From NCBI GenBank assembly GCA_023145315.1, contig JAGLEA010000160.1, positions 1-5,620 on the forward strand: a stretch of 5,620 nucleotides of DNA, read 5' to 3'. The notes under the pieces are model-generated. The model worked only from the letters and a program-made list of their open reading frames with translations, had not been told where the DNA came from and did no database searches. The DNA comes from Psychrilyobacter sp. (GTDB lineage: Bacteria; Fusobacteriota; Fusobacteriia; Fusobacteriales; Fusobacteriaceae). Below, one piece after another: positions 1-5,482 of the stretch. The translations under genes and the position numbers were made by a program. How positions within the stretch are numbered: position 1 is the stretch's first letter; the number at the start of each line of letters is the position of its first letter.

Positions 1-66
1 ACTATAAATAGATTTAAAAAAGTTGTATATTTAGAAGAAAAAAATATAGTTTTTAGGAGTTATAAG

Positions 67-567
67 ATGAATAAATTTGAATTAACATATCAAGAAAAAC
101 AACATATATTTTCAATCCTTAATCATATTTCACTTTTCGGTGGATTAACTGCTGGGGAATTAGAGTGTCTTATACCACTACTAACTATTGCTACATTCAA
201 AAAGGATCAAAATATCTTTACACAGGGAGAGTCTCCTAATAACATATATATTGTTGACACTGGTTGTGTTAAAATAATTAAATCTTTAGATGATGTTAAT
301 GTAGAGTTAGCCAGGTTTAATCAAGGTGCATTATTTGGTGAAACAGAGTTAATAGGAATTTTTAAATATATTGCCAGTGCTATACCTGTAGAAGAAACAA
401 AAGTTCTTGTCTTTTCAAAAAAAGCTATCTACTCTTTGCATAGTATAAACCTAAAATTATTTAGTAAAATCATTTTAAATATTGCTCGTGAAGCTTGTAG
501 AAGAACAGCTCATACTGATGACTTTTGGTTTGAAGAAATGGCGAAATTAAATAATAAATTAAAGTAA
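67..567 (+). CDS. Crp/Fnr-type cyclic-nucleotide-binding-domain protein lacking a DNA-binding domain
   Basis: This 166-residue protein is a CRP/FNR-like effector-binding beta barrel. Residues about 22-125 carry the family pattern: an LFGGL start, IFTQGE at 50-55, NIYIVDTGCVKI at 59-70, and the phosphate-cassette-like GALFGETEL at 87-95. Residues about 126-147 resemble the dimerisation helix (NIAREACRR). The protein ends there, about 60 residues short of a full CRP, and no helix-turn-helix follows; the stop directly abuts a terminator, so the short form is not an obvious frameshift. The cassette Glu is present (E92), but the Arg that contacts the cyclic phosphate in CRP aligns near Y101/I102, so classical cAMP binding is doubtful. 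The start is chosen for TAGGAG at 54-59, seven bases before the ATG. However, the same frame has no stop back to base 1, so a longer protein cannot be excluded. It could be a signalling subunit or a degenerate regulator; its target is unknown. Confidence 0.8.
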   Translation: MNKFELTYQEKQHIFSILNHISLFGGLTAGELECLIPLLTIATFKKDQNIFTQGESPNNIYIVDTGCVKIIKSLDDVNVELARFNQGALFGETELIGIFKYIASAIPVEETKVLVFSKKAIYSLHSINLKLFSKIILNIAREACRRTAHTDDFWFEEMAKLNNKLK

Positions 568-604
568 AAATTAAGAGGGTATCCAGTGGATGCCCTCTTA
601 ATTT
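568..604. terminator. Bidirectional intrinsic terminator between convergent genes
   Basis: Arms 568-584 and 588-604 form a 17-bp stem with a single G-U wobble and a three-base loop. The GC-rich core (GAGGG/CCCTC) is flanked by A-rich and T-rich ends, so it works on either strand. It starts right after the stop codon of the plus-strand gene and lies 12 bases beyond the stop of ecfT on the minus strand, so it probably ends both transcripts. Confidence 0.9.
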
Positions 605-616
605 ATCTATTCAAAT

Positions 617-1408
617 TTAATTAAGTAAACTACATATAGTAAATAAAAATATAAAAATTATTATTAATATATAGTCTTCCTTTTTCATAGAGTATCTTCT
701 AAACCTTGTTTTTTTCTCTCCTGATCCGTAACCTCTCATTCCCATAGCATTTGCTAATGTTTCTGATCTATTTACAGAAGAAAGTAGGAGTGGTATTAAA
801 AGAATACCATAATAATTTATTTTCTTAAAAAAGGTTAGATCTTCTACATCGTACCCCTTTGATATTTGTGCTATCTTTATTCTTTCTATTTCATCGAAAA
901 ATTGTGGTATAAATCGAAGTGCTATAGATATAACAAGTGCAAATGTTTCGACTGGTATTTTTAAATATTTTAATGGTTTAAATAGATCTTCTAAGCCATG
1001 TGTTAATTCCAAAGGTGAAGTTGAAAGTGTCAAGACTCCTGCTGCTCCTATTAATATAAACATTCTCAAAAAGACAAAAAAACTATTATAGAATGCACTA
1101 GAGTATATTTTTAATACATATAAATTTATCAGAATATCGCCATCACGACTAAATATTATCTGAAATATAAGTGTCCATAAAAAAATTATCATAAGTGGTT
1201 TAATAGTTAATATCAAATTTTTAAATCCAATCTTTGAGACACTAACTCCTACTATGAGAAATATGGCAATGAGGATATAGCTCGCTAAACTTTGAAATAC
1301 TATTGCAACTATAGATATAAGTAGAAAAATAGCTAGCTTAATAGTAGGAGTAACCCTATGAAAAAAACTATCAACTTCTAAAAATCGTCCAATTATAAGT
1401 TTACTCAT
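617..1408 (-). CDS. ecfT: ECF transporter transmembrane (T) component EcfT
   Basis: EcfT is the membrane scaffold of energy-coupling-factor importers. It couples the EcfA1/EcfA2 ATPases to a vitamin-binding S subunit, here presumably RibU. The 263-residue protein has the family N-terminus (DSFFHRVTPTIKL), several hydrophobic membrane segments, and a cytoplasmic region with the two coupling motifs. The first, ALRFIPQFFDEIERIKIAQISKG at about 163-185, reads S-K-G where A/S-R-G is usual. The second, AMGMRGYG at about 221-228, keeps the Arg. A last hydrophobic helix closes the protein. I chose the ATG at 1408 because GGTGAG lies five bases upstream. An in-frame ATG at 1420 would add four residues (MVRL) but has no Shine-Dalgarno. 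The gene overlaps the end of ecfA2 by eight bases, which suggests translational coupling, and is last in the riboswitch-controlled operon. Confidence 0.92.
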   Translation of the reverse strand: MSKLIIGRFLEVDSFFHRVTPTIKLAIFLLISIVAIVFQSLASYILIAIFLIVGVSVSKIGFKNLILTIKPLMIIFLWTLIFQIIFSRDGDILINLYVLKIYSSAFYNSFFVFLRMFILIGAAGVLTLSTSPLELTHGLEDLFKPLKYLKIPVETFALVISIALRFIPQFFDEIERIKIAQISKGYDVEDLTFFKKINYYGILLIPLLLSSVNRSETLANAMGMRGYGSGEKKTRFRRYSMKKEDYILIIIFIFLFTICSLLN

Positions 1409-2243
1409 TAGTCTCACCATCTAAATAATCTGTAATTATTTTCAAGGATTGTTTCTTTGTACCTGCTAATTTTTCATTATTTTTTAGTAGATTAACTTTA
1501 ATTAATATTTTTATGAAGTCTGGGTAATATTTCTCTTTAATACTATAATTTATTTTGTCCTTTAAAAAAGATTCTTTATTCCCATCAAACACTACTTTTC
1601 CACCTTCTAATAATACAATTCTATCTAGATAATCCCATGTAGAATGCAGATCGTGAGATACAATAATTATTGTAACACCACTATCATTTATATCCCGTAG
1701 GAGTTGTAGAAGTTTTGTTTTATTACCATAATCTAATCCAATAGTTGGTTCATCTAAAACTAATATCTTTGGTTTTGAAACTACTACACTAGCGATAGAT
1801 ACCCTTCTTTTTTCCCCACCACTAAGTGTAGTGGCAGGTCGCGCTAAGATCTCATCTGAAAGATCTAATTTTATTTTTATATCTTCTAAAGATTCTAGTA
1901 TTTCTTCTATTGGTATTTCAAAATTTTTCGGGCCAAACATAATGTCTTCCTTAACAGTCTGTGAAAACAATTGGTCTTCAGGGAATTGAAAAACTACTCC
2001 AACATTTTTTCTAATCTCTTTCAACATCTTACTTTTAGGAGTTATTCTTCTTCCCAATATTTCTACACTACCATTTGATGATTTTAAAATTGCATTGAGA
2101 TGCTTTAATAGGGTAGATTTTCCACTTCCAGTATGGCCAGTAATTCCTATAAATTCACCTTTTAATACATTAAAATTTATACTATCTATTGCTTTCATTT
2201 TTTTTTCATAGTAATAGTTTAATTTTTCGATTTTAATCTGCAT
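1401..2243 (-). CDS. ecfA2: ECF transporter ATPase EcfA2
   Basis: This is the second ABC ATPase of the ECF module, hydrolysing ATP as a heterodimer with EcfA1 on the cytoplasmic side of EcfT. In the 280-residue form, Walker A (GHTGSGKST) is at 36-44, the Q-loop FQFPEDQ at about 85-91, the signature LSGGE at 140-144, Walker B ILVLDE at 160-165, the D-loop GLD at 169-171 and the switch His at 197. The FQFPEDQLF Q-loop and FGPKNF segment are typical of EcfA2 rather than EcfA1. The signature ends in Glu instead of the commoner Gln. The start at 2243 is preferred because AGGTGA (2254-2249) sits five bases upstream. The GTG at 2252, which would add three residues, lies inside that Shine-Dalgarno. 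The gene overlaps ecfA1 by 11 bases and ecfT by 8. Confidence 0.94.
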   Translation of the reverse strand: MQIKIEKLNYYYEKKMKAIDSINFNVLKGEFIGITGHTGSGKSTLLKHLNAILKSSNGSVEILGRRITPKSKMLKEIRKNVGVVFQFPEDQLFSQTVKEDIMFGPKNFEIPIEEILESLEDIKIKLDLSDEILARPATTLSGGEKRRVSIASVVVSKPKILVLDEPTIGLDYGNKTKLLQLLRDINDSGVTIIIVSHDLHSTWDYLDRIVLLEGGKVVFDGNKESFLKDKINYSIKEKYYPDFIKILIKVNLLKNNEKLAGTKKQSLKIITDYLDGETNE

Positions 2244-3015
2244 AGATATCACCTATTTCTTTATATCCTCTTTTTTCTAGTTCTTCTAAAACAATGTATT
2301 TAAATGGTTTTTCTAGATTATATTTTTTTAACATAGAACTATTTTTAAATAATTCATCTGGTGAAATATCCTCTCTAATTCTTCCATTTTCTAATAAGAT
2401 CACTCTTTCAGTTTCTATTAATTCCCTAGAATCATGAGTAATCATAACTATTGTATGAGTTTTTACTAATTTTAAAATTTGATTATATACTAGTTTTTTT
2501 GAAGCATTGTCCAGCATAGAGGTAACTTCATCAAATATAATAATCTTTGGGTCTAAAATTAATACTCCAGCAATAGCGACTATTTGTTTTTGACCACCAC
2601 TAAGTTCACTAGGGTTTCTATATAAAAGTTCTTCTATACCTAATTCCTTACTAATTTTACTAATTTTATTTTGAATTTCACTCCTAGAAACACCATAGTT
2701 TTCTAGTCCAAAAACAAGATCATCAATCACTTTTGTCCCAATTATTTGATTATTTGGATTTTGAAAAACCATTGATAAAATTTTTCGTATGTGTTGAGAG
2801 TTATTATTATTTAGCTCTATACCTTCCACTACTATTTTTCCTTTTGTAATCTCTTCTAATCCAGATATTGTTCGAGCTAGAGTAGATTTTCCACTTCCAT
2901 TTTTACCAGTAATACCTATGAATTCTCCTTTATTTATTATTAGGTTTACTCCATTTAATATTTTTTTTTCATCATATTCTAGATATAGATCAGTAATTTC
3001 TATTATATTTTTCAT
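2233..3015 (-). CDS. ecfA1: ECF transporter ATPase EcfA1
   Basis: This is the first ABC ATPase of the ECF module. In the 260-residue form, Walker A (GKNGSGKST) is at 37-45, the Q-loop FQNPNNQIIGT at about 84-94, the signature LSGGQ at 138-142, Walker B IIIFDE at 158-163 and the switch His at 194. FQNPxNQ followed by DDLVFGLEN identifies EcfA1 rather than EcfA2. Walker B is followed by Val (DEVTSMLD), where Pro, Ala or Ser is more usual. I chose the ATG at 3015 because GGTGG (3027-3023) lies seven bases upstream. The ATG at 3021 (protein starting MTMKN) would be only one base from that site. The gene follows ribU closely and its end overlaps ecfA2, so translation of the ATPases is probably coupled. 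It acts with EcfA2, EcfT and, by context, RibU. Confidence 0.94.
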   Translation of the reverse strand: MKNIIEITDLYLEYDEKKILNGVNLIINKGEFIGITGKNGSGKSTLARTISGLEEITKGKIVVEGIELNNNNSQHIRKILSMVFQNPNNQIIGTKVIDDLVFGLENYGVSRSEIQNKISKISKELGIEELLYRNPSELSGGQKQIVAIAGVLILDPKIIIFDEVTSMLDNASKKLVYNQILKLVKTHTIVMITHDSRELIETERVILLENGRIREDISPDELFKNSSMLKKYNLEKPFKYIVLEELEKRGYKEIGDIYAD

Positions 3016-3027
3016 GGTCATTCCACC

Positions 3028-3588
3028 TTATTTTTTTTTATATGTTTCTAGAAGTCTCTTATGAATAATGAGATAAACCCCTGTTAACACTATCCCTTTT
3101 AACAAATTGAATGGTCCATAAGTAATTAAGATATAGTTAAGATAAGTATTGTCACCACTATTAATCATATTAATTATATAATCCATTTTAAACAATTTTG
3201 CATAGAAGGGTGTTATAAATATATAGTTTACATAGGTCAATATTAATGTAAGAGATATTGTTCCTGCTATTAAAGATAAAACAATTTTTTTTGATATATT
3301 ATATAGATAATAAACTGGGAAAGCAAACGCAATTGCTGAAAGAATCGTAACTGCTTCACCAACACCACCTGTAGAACTTCCCTCAATAACAAAGCCTAAA
3401 ACAGCTTTTAAAACTGCAATAGATAATCCTACAACTGGACCTCCTACAAATAGTCCATATACCACTACTACTTCTGATAGATCAAATTTCAACCACGTTG
3501 TTCCTGGAAATGGGATTTTGAATAGTGTTAAAATAAATGCCAAAGCCCCCAATATTGCAATAAGTGTTAACTTGTTTGTTTTTTTCAT
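3028..3588 (-). CDS. ribU: Riboflavin ECF transporter substrate-binding (S) component RibU
   Basis: RibU is the small integral-membrane subunit that captures riboflavin (and possibly FMN or analogues) outside the cell and delivers it through the EcfT/EcfA1/EcfA2 module. The 186-residue length and about six hydrophobic segments fit the family. RibU-like signatures include FPGTTWLKFDLSEV at 27-40, GLFVGGPVVG at 45-54, K61, the GSSTGGVGE loop at 70-78, YVNYIFITPFY at 119-129 and GPFNLLKG at 158-165. The start follows AAGGGGG, four bases before the ATG. The FMN riboswitch just upstream independently supports the substrate. The gene ends in an A9 run and TAA, and ecfA1 follows in the same reading frame. 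Other S components (thiamine, folate, pantothenate) are much less likely given the motifs and the riboswitch. Confidence 0.93.
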   Translation of the reverse strand: MKKTNKLTLIAILGALAFILTLFKIPFPGTTWLKFDLSEVVVVYGLFVGGPVVGLSIAVLKAVLGFVIEGSSTGGVGEAVTILSAIAFAFPVYYLYNISKKIVLSLIAGTISLTLILTYVNYIFITPFYAKLFKMDYIINMINSGDNTYLNYILITYGPFNLLKGIVLTGVYLIIHKRLLETYKKK

Positions 3589-3592
3589 TTTG

Positions 3593-3599
3593 CCCCCTT
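3593..3599 (-). promoter_or_regulatory. ribU ribosome binding site, repeating the terminator's 3' arm
   Basis: AAGGGGG lies four bases before the ribU ATG and defines the start. The seven bases GGGGGCA occur here (3597-3591) and again as the 3' arm of the upstream terminator (3616-3610). The terminator's 5' arm GCUCCC could therefore pair with either copy. That could allow sequestration of the ribosome binding site in read-through transcripts, but this is inference. Confidence 0.6.
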
Positions 3600-3600
3600 A

Positions 3601-3629
3601 AAATAAAAATGCCCCCAAAAAATGGGAGC
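3601..3629 (-). terminator. Intrinsic terminator of the FMN riboswitch expression platform
   Basis: On the minus strand GCUCCC (3629-3624) and GGGGGC (3616-3611) form a six-pair stem with one U-G pair and a seven-base U-rich loop. A U-rich tail (AUUUUUAUUU) follows. It lies between the FMN aptamer and ribU, the expected place for transcriptional attenuation: termination with FMN bound, read-through without it. Confidence 0.82.
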
Positions 3630-3638
3630 TAATAATTA

Positions 3639-3685
3639 ATTTATAACAAAACGAACATACTAAAAAAAGTATAAAAGTTATAAAT
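3639..3685 (-). promoter_or_regulatory. Hairpin competing with riboswitch stem P1 (possible antiterminator)
   Basis: On the minus strand AUUUAUAAC (3685-3677) is perfectly complementary to GUUAUAAAU (3647-3639). Inside lies a second stem, AUACU (3672-3668) with AGUAU (3661-3657), closing a U6 loop. The 5' arm shares three bases with the 3' strand of P1 (3689-3683), so the two helices compete. The arm stops about nine bases short of the terminator, so it would not disrupt the terminator directly. Its role as antiterminator is a guess. Confidence 0.5.
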
Positions 3686-3789
3686 CTTTTCACATCTAGA
3701 CTATACTATCGGTTTTGGAATTACACCAAATCAGTTTTCACTCGTGGACTATACCACCGGTCGGGAATTAAACCCTGCCCCAAAGATTC
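3682..3789 (-). ncRNA. FMN riboswitch (RFN element) aptamer
   Basis: The minus strand matches the RFN aptamer consensus almost throughout: GGGCAGGGU, AAUUCCCGACCGG, UAUAGUCCACGA, CUGAUUUGGUGUAAUUCCAAAACCGA and a UAUAGUCUAGAUG end. P1 is AAUCUUU (3788-3782) with AAAGAUU (3689-3683). The P3-type hairpin GUGG/CCAC (3757-3754 with 3747-3744) and the P6-type UAG/CUA (3708-3706 with 3699-3697) keep pairing with U-A in place of the usual C-G or G-C pairs. P5 is UUUGG/CCAAA (3730-3726 with 3718-3714). The switch senses FMN and, through the downstream terminator, should reduce expression of ribU-ecfA1-ecfA2-ecfT when FMN is plentiful. Confidence 0.97.
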
Positions 3790-3807
3790 TATTTAATTGT
3801 CAAGTTC

Positions 3808-3836
3808 AGTATATCACAAAACAACAATATAACATA
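3808..3836 (-). promoter_or_regulatory. Putative promoter of the riboswitch-ribU-ecf operon
   Basis: The minus strand has an extended -10 element, TGATATACT (3816-3808), about 20 bases before the aptamer. The -35 is weak: TATGTT at 3836-3831 with a 17-base spacer. Transcription would begin near 3801, leaving a short lead before P1. The placement suits an RFN leader, but the call rests on one good hexamer in AT-rich DNA. Confidence 0.5.
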
Positions 3837-3839
3837 AAA

Positions 3840-4187
3840 TTATTTTTTGATTCTCATTAATCCTATTTTTTCTCCACCTAATATGTGAAAGTGTAGGTGA
3901 TACACTTCTTGCCCACCATTAGTATTGCAATTAGTAATTACTCTATATCCATCTTCAGCTATCTTCAAATCTTTTGTGATTACTCTGATTGCCTTATACA
4001 TTTCCATAATATATTCTGCATCTTCATCTTTGATATCATTTAATGTAGGTATTTCTTTTTTTGGAACTACCAAAATATGTATAGGTGCTACGGGATTTAT
4101 ATCCTTAAAAGCTATTACTTTTTCTGTTTCATAAACTATATTTGCTGGTATCTCTCTATTTATTATTTTTGTAAATAGTGTGCTCAT
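3840..4187 (-). CDS. HIT-family (histidine triad, HINT-type) nucleotide-binding hydrolase
   Basis: This 115-residue protein belongs to the HINT branch of the histidine triad superfamily. These homodimeric cytoplasmic enzymes cleave nucleoside phosphoramidates and related adenylated compounds; the physiological substrate in bacteria is usually unclear. The HIT signature HLHFHILGG starts at H97, giving the triad H97, H99 and H101, with H101 the expected nucleophile. Upstream, IFKDINPVAP-type and IHILVVPKKEI segments (about 25-46) are characteristic, as is NGGQEVYH at 90-97. The C-terminus ends GEKIGLMRIKK and lacks the WPPG tail seen in many HINT proteins. GGAGGAG just before the ATG supports the start. 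The gene begins 12 bases after the rpiB stop, so the two are almost certainly cotranscribed. It is a complete, ordinary-looking family member. Confidence 0.93.
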   Translation of the reverse strand: MSTLFTKIINREIPANIVYETEKVIAFKDINPVAPIHILVVPKKEIPTLNDIKDEDAEYIMEMYKAIRVITKDLKIAEDGYRVITNCNTNGGQEVYHLHFHILGGEKIGLMRIKK

Positions 4188-4199
4188 AGCTCCTCCAAT

Positions 4200-4637
4200 T
4201 TATCCTTCTATTTCAGATATCATCTCTATTCTTTTTTGATGTCTTCCACCTTCAAATTCTGTAGTTAAAAAAGTTTCTACCATCTCAAATGCCAATACAT
4301 CTCCTACCATTCTAGCTCCTATTGCTAGCACATTTGCATCATTATGTTCCCTTGTTAGTCTTGCCGTTGTAGTGTTATTACAAAGTGCTGCTCTCACACC
4401 TTTGACTTTATTTGCAGCTATAGATATTCCTATTCCAGTTCCACAAAGAACAATTCCTTTCTCTGCTTTTTTATTTACTACTGCTTCTCCTACAGCTTTT
4501 CCATATTTTGGATAGTCTACAGAATCTAGTGAATTACATCCTAGATCTAAAATATCATATCCATTTCCTTGTAAAAATTTGATTACTTTTTCTTTTAGTT
4601 CAAATGCTCCGTGGTCACACCCTATTGCTACTTTCAT
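4200..4637 (-). CDS. rpiB: Ribose-5-phosphate isomerase B
   Basis: RpiB interconverts ribose 5-phosphate and ribulose 5-phosphate in the non-oxidative pentose phosphate pathway. The 145-residue length is standard for the RpiB/LacAB family. Visible active-site features are D8-H9 in the CDHGAFELK segment, the catalytic-base Cys65 followed by the GTGIG anion hole (66-70) and ISIAANK, H98-N99 in REHND (ring opening), and phosphate-binding R132 and R136 near the C-terminus. It resembles RpiB more than the galactose-6-phosphate isomerase subunits LacA/LacB, and no lac/tagatose genes are nearby; allose-6-phosphate isomerase activity is possible as a side reaction. The start is supported by GGGGGT just upstream. 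It lies 55 bases after the phosphatase gene and 12 before the HIT gene, consistent with an operon. Ribulose 5-phosphate is also a riboflavin precursor, but that link to the neighbouring operon is probably coincidental. Confidence 0.95.
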   Translation of the reverse strand: MKVAIGCDHGAFELKEKVIKFLQGNGYDILDLGCNSLDSVDYPKYGKAVGEAVVNKKAEKGIVLCGTGIGISIAANKVKGVRAALCNNTTTARLTREHNDANVLAIGARMVGDVLAFEMVETFLTTEFEGGRHQKRIEMISEIEG

Positions 4638-4692
4638 AATACCCCCATTGTTTGCTCTTAATAAAAATCATATCCATTAATTATCGGTCTTT

Positions 4693-5331
4693 TTATAAAT
4701 AACTTATCTCTTCTTGGTTTCTTAAATGCTCTATATTTGAAAAGTCTTCCATCTTAAAGTTTACCCCATCATAAGTTACTGTTGTAACACTGGTATTTTG
4801 TGGTACTGGATCATTCCAATATTTGTCTAGTTTATGACCTAGTACATATCCAAAAATAACTTTTAATATCATCCCGTGACTTACTACCATTATGTCACCA
4901 TCTTTATTCTCTGCAACTATCTTTAGAAGGCCTTTTATAGCTCTTTTCTTAACTTCTATGAATGATTCCCCACTAAACTCTCTAGGGTCGTATTTTAGTG
5001 CATCTGTCCATAGATTTGTAAAAATTTCTGGAAATTTTTCTTTAAATTTTTCTTTTTCTAAACTCTCTACACTTCCAAATCCCATCTCCATAATTTCTTC
5101 TAATTCAATAGTTTTTATATCTCTATCACCTTTTAGAATTCTTGCTGTATGGGTAGCGCGCCCTTGTGGACTAGTATATATCTTTTTAAAATCCGTATAT
5201 TTAAATTTCTCATATAGGAGTTCTGTTTGATCTATTCCTTCTATTGTCAGTGGCGAATTTAAATGTCCTTGTAATTTTTTTATTACATTCCACTCAGTCT
5301 GCCCATGTCTCACAAAATATATTTTTAGCAT
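4693..5331 (-). CDS. Histidine phosphatase family protein (phosphoglycerate-mutase-like)
   Basis: This 212-residue enzyme belongs to the RHG histidine phosphatase superfamily, which transfers phosphate through a phosphohistidine. The signature FVRHGQTEWN places R8 and the nucleophile H9 at the N-terminus. R58 lies in TSPQGRATHTA, the acid/base candidate E82 in the MEMGFGSVE stretch, GES at 121-123, and the second catalytic His at 152 in VSHG. All core residues are present, so it is probably active. The length fits the cofactor-dependent mutase-like phosphatases (often annotated GpmB, CobC or broad-specificity phosphatase). The substrate cannot be read from sequence: sugar phosphate, 3-phosphoglycerate or alpha-ribazole phosphate are all possible, and no cobalamin genes are nearby. 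AGGAGGT four bases before the ATG fixes the start. It is the first gene of the probable phosphatase-rpiB-HIT operon. Confidence 0.9.
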   Translation of the reverse strand: MLKIYFVRHGQTEWNVIKKLQGHLNSPLTIEGIDQTELLYEKFKYTDFKKIYTSPQGRATHTARILKGDRDIKTIELEEIMEMGFGSVESLEKEKFKEKFPEIFTNLWTDALKYDPREFSGESFIEVKKRAIKGLLKIVAENKDGDIMVVSHGMILKVIFGYVLGHKLDKYWNDPVPQNTSVTTVTYDGVNFKMEDFSNIEHLRNQEEISYL

Positions 5332-5388
5332 TTCTACCTCCTATTCAAATTTATTATTCTAATTAGACTATTAGATTCTTTCGATTAA

Positions 5389-5394
5389 AGTATA
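5389..5394 (-). promoter_or_regulatory. Putative -10 element for the phosphatase-rpiB-HIT operon
   Basis: TATACT on the minus strand lies 58 bases upstream of the phosphatase start in the divergent intergenic region, leaving room for a leader of about 50 bases. No convincing -35 is visible 16-18 bases upstream; the region there is A-rich. The hexamer lies within the 8-base palindrome AGTATACT (5389-5396). Confidence 0.35.
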
Positions 5395-5435
5395 CTACTT
5401 TTTTTCTATTAATTCATCATTTAGTTGTAAAAAAT

Positions 5436-5482
5436 TAAACTCCCAATTTCACAATATTATTTAAAATTTAATTTGGGGTTTA
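5436..5482. repeat. Imperfect inverted repeat in the divergent promoter region
   Basis: Arms 5436-5448 and 5470-5482 are 13 bases each and match at 11 positions as inverted repeats, separated by 21 bases of AT-rich DNA. The right arm overlaps the probable -35 of the downstream ABC-F gene. It could be a regulator binding site or chance in AT-rich sequence. Confidence 0.35.

Noticed and set aside
23..50. TTGTAT and TATAGT (16-base spacer) as promoter for the CRP-like gene
   Set aside because: Transcription would start at or inside the ribosome binding site at 54-59, leaving no usable leader. The hexamers are likely chance in AT-rich DNA.
3031..3039. A9 run at the end of ribU as a programmed slippage site
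   Set aside because: Slippage by one base in either direction gives only a few extra residues before a stop and does not lead into ecfA1's frame.
3798..3803. Perfect TTGACA on the minus strand as a -35 box
   Set aside because: A -10 at the right distance would fall inside the conserved riboswitch core and none is seen there. The hexamer lies downstream of the better extended -10 at 3816-3808.
3925..4134. Plus-strand 69-residue reading frame
   Set aside because: It lies entirely antisense to the HIT gene, whose catalytic motif is intact, and its translation is low-complexity hydrophobic with no family resemblance.
4892..5230. Plus-strand 112-residue reading frame
   Set aside because: It is antisense to the histidine phosphatase gene, which has all its catalytic residues; the Ser/Phe-rich translation is typical of a shadow frame.
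5358..5375. TCTAAT/ATTAGA hairpin and the overlapping palindrome TCTAATTAGA in the phosphatase leader
   Set aside because: Only six AT-rich pairs, no U tract, and such short palindromes are expected by chance at this base composition.
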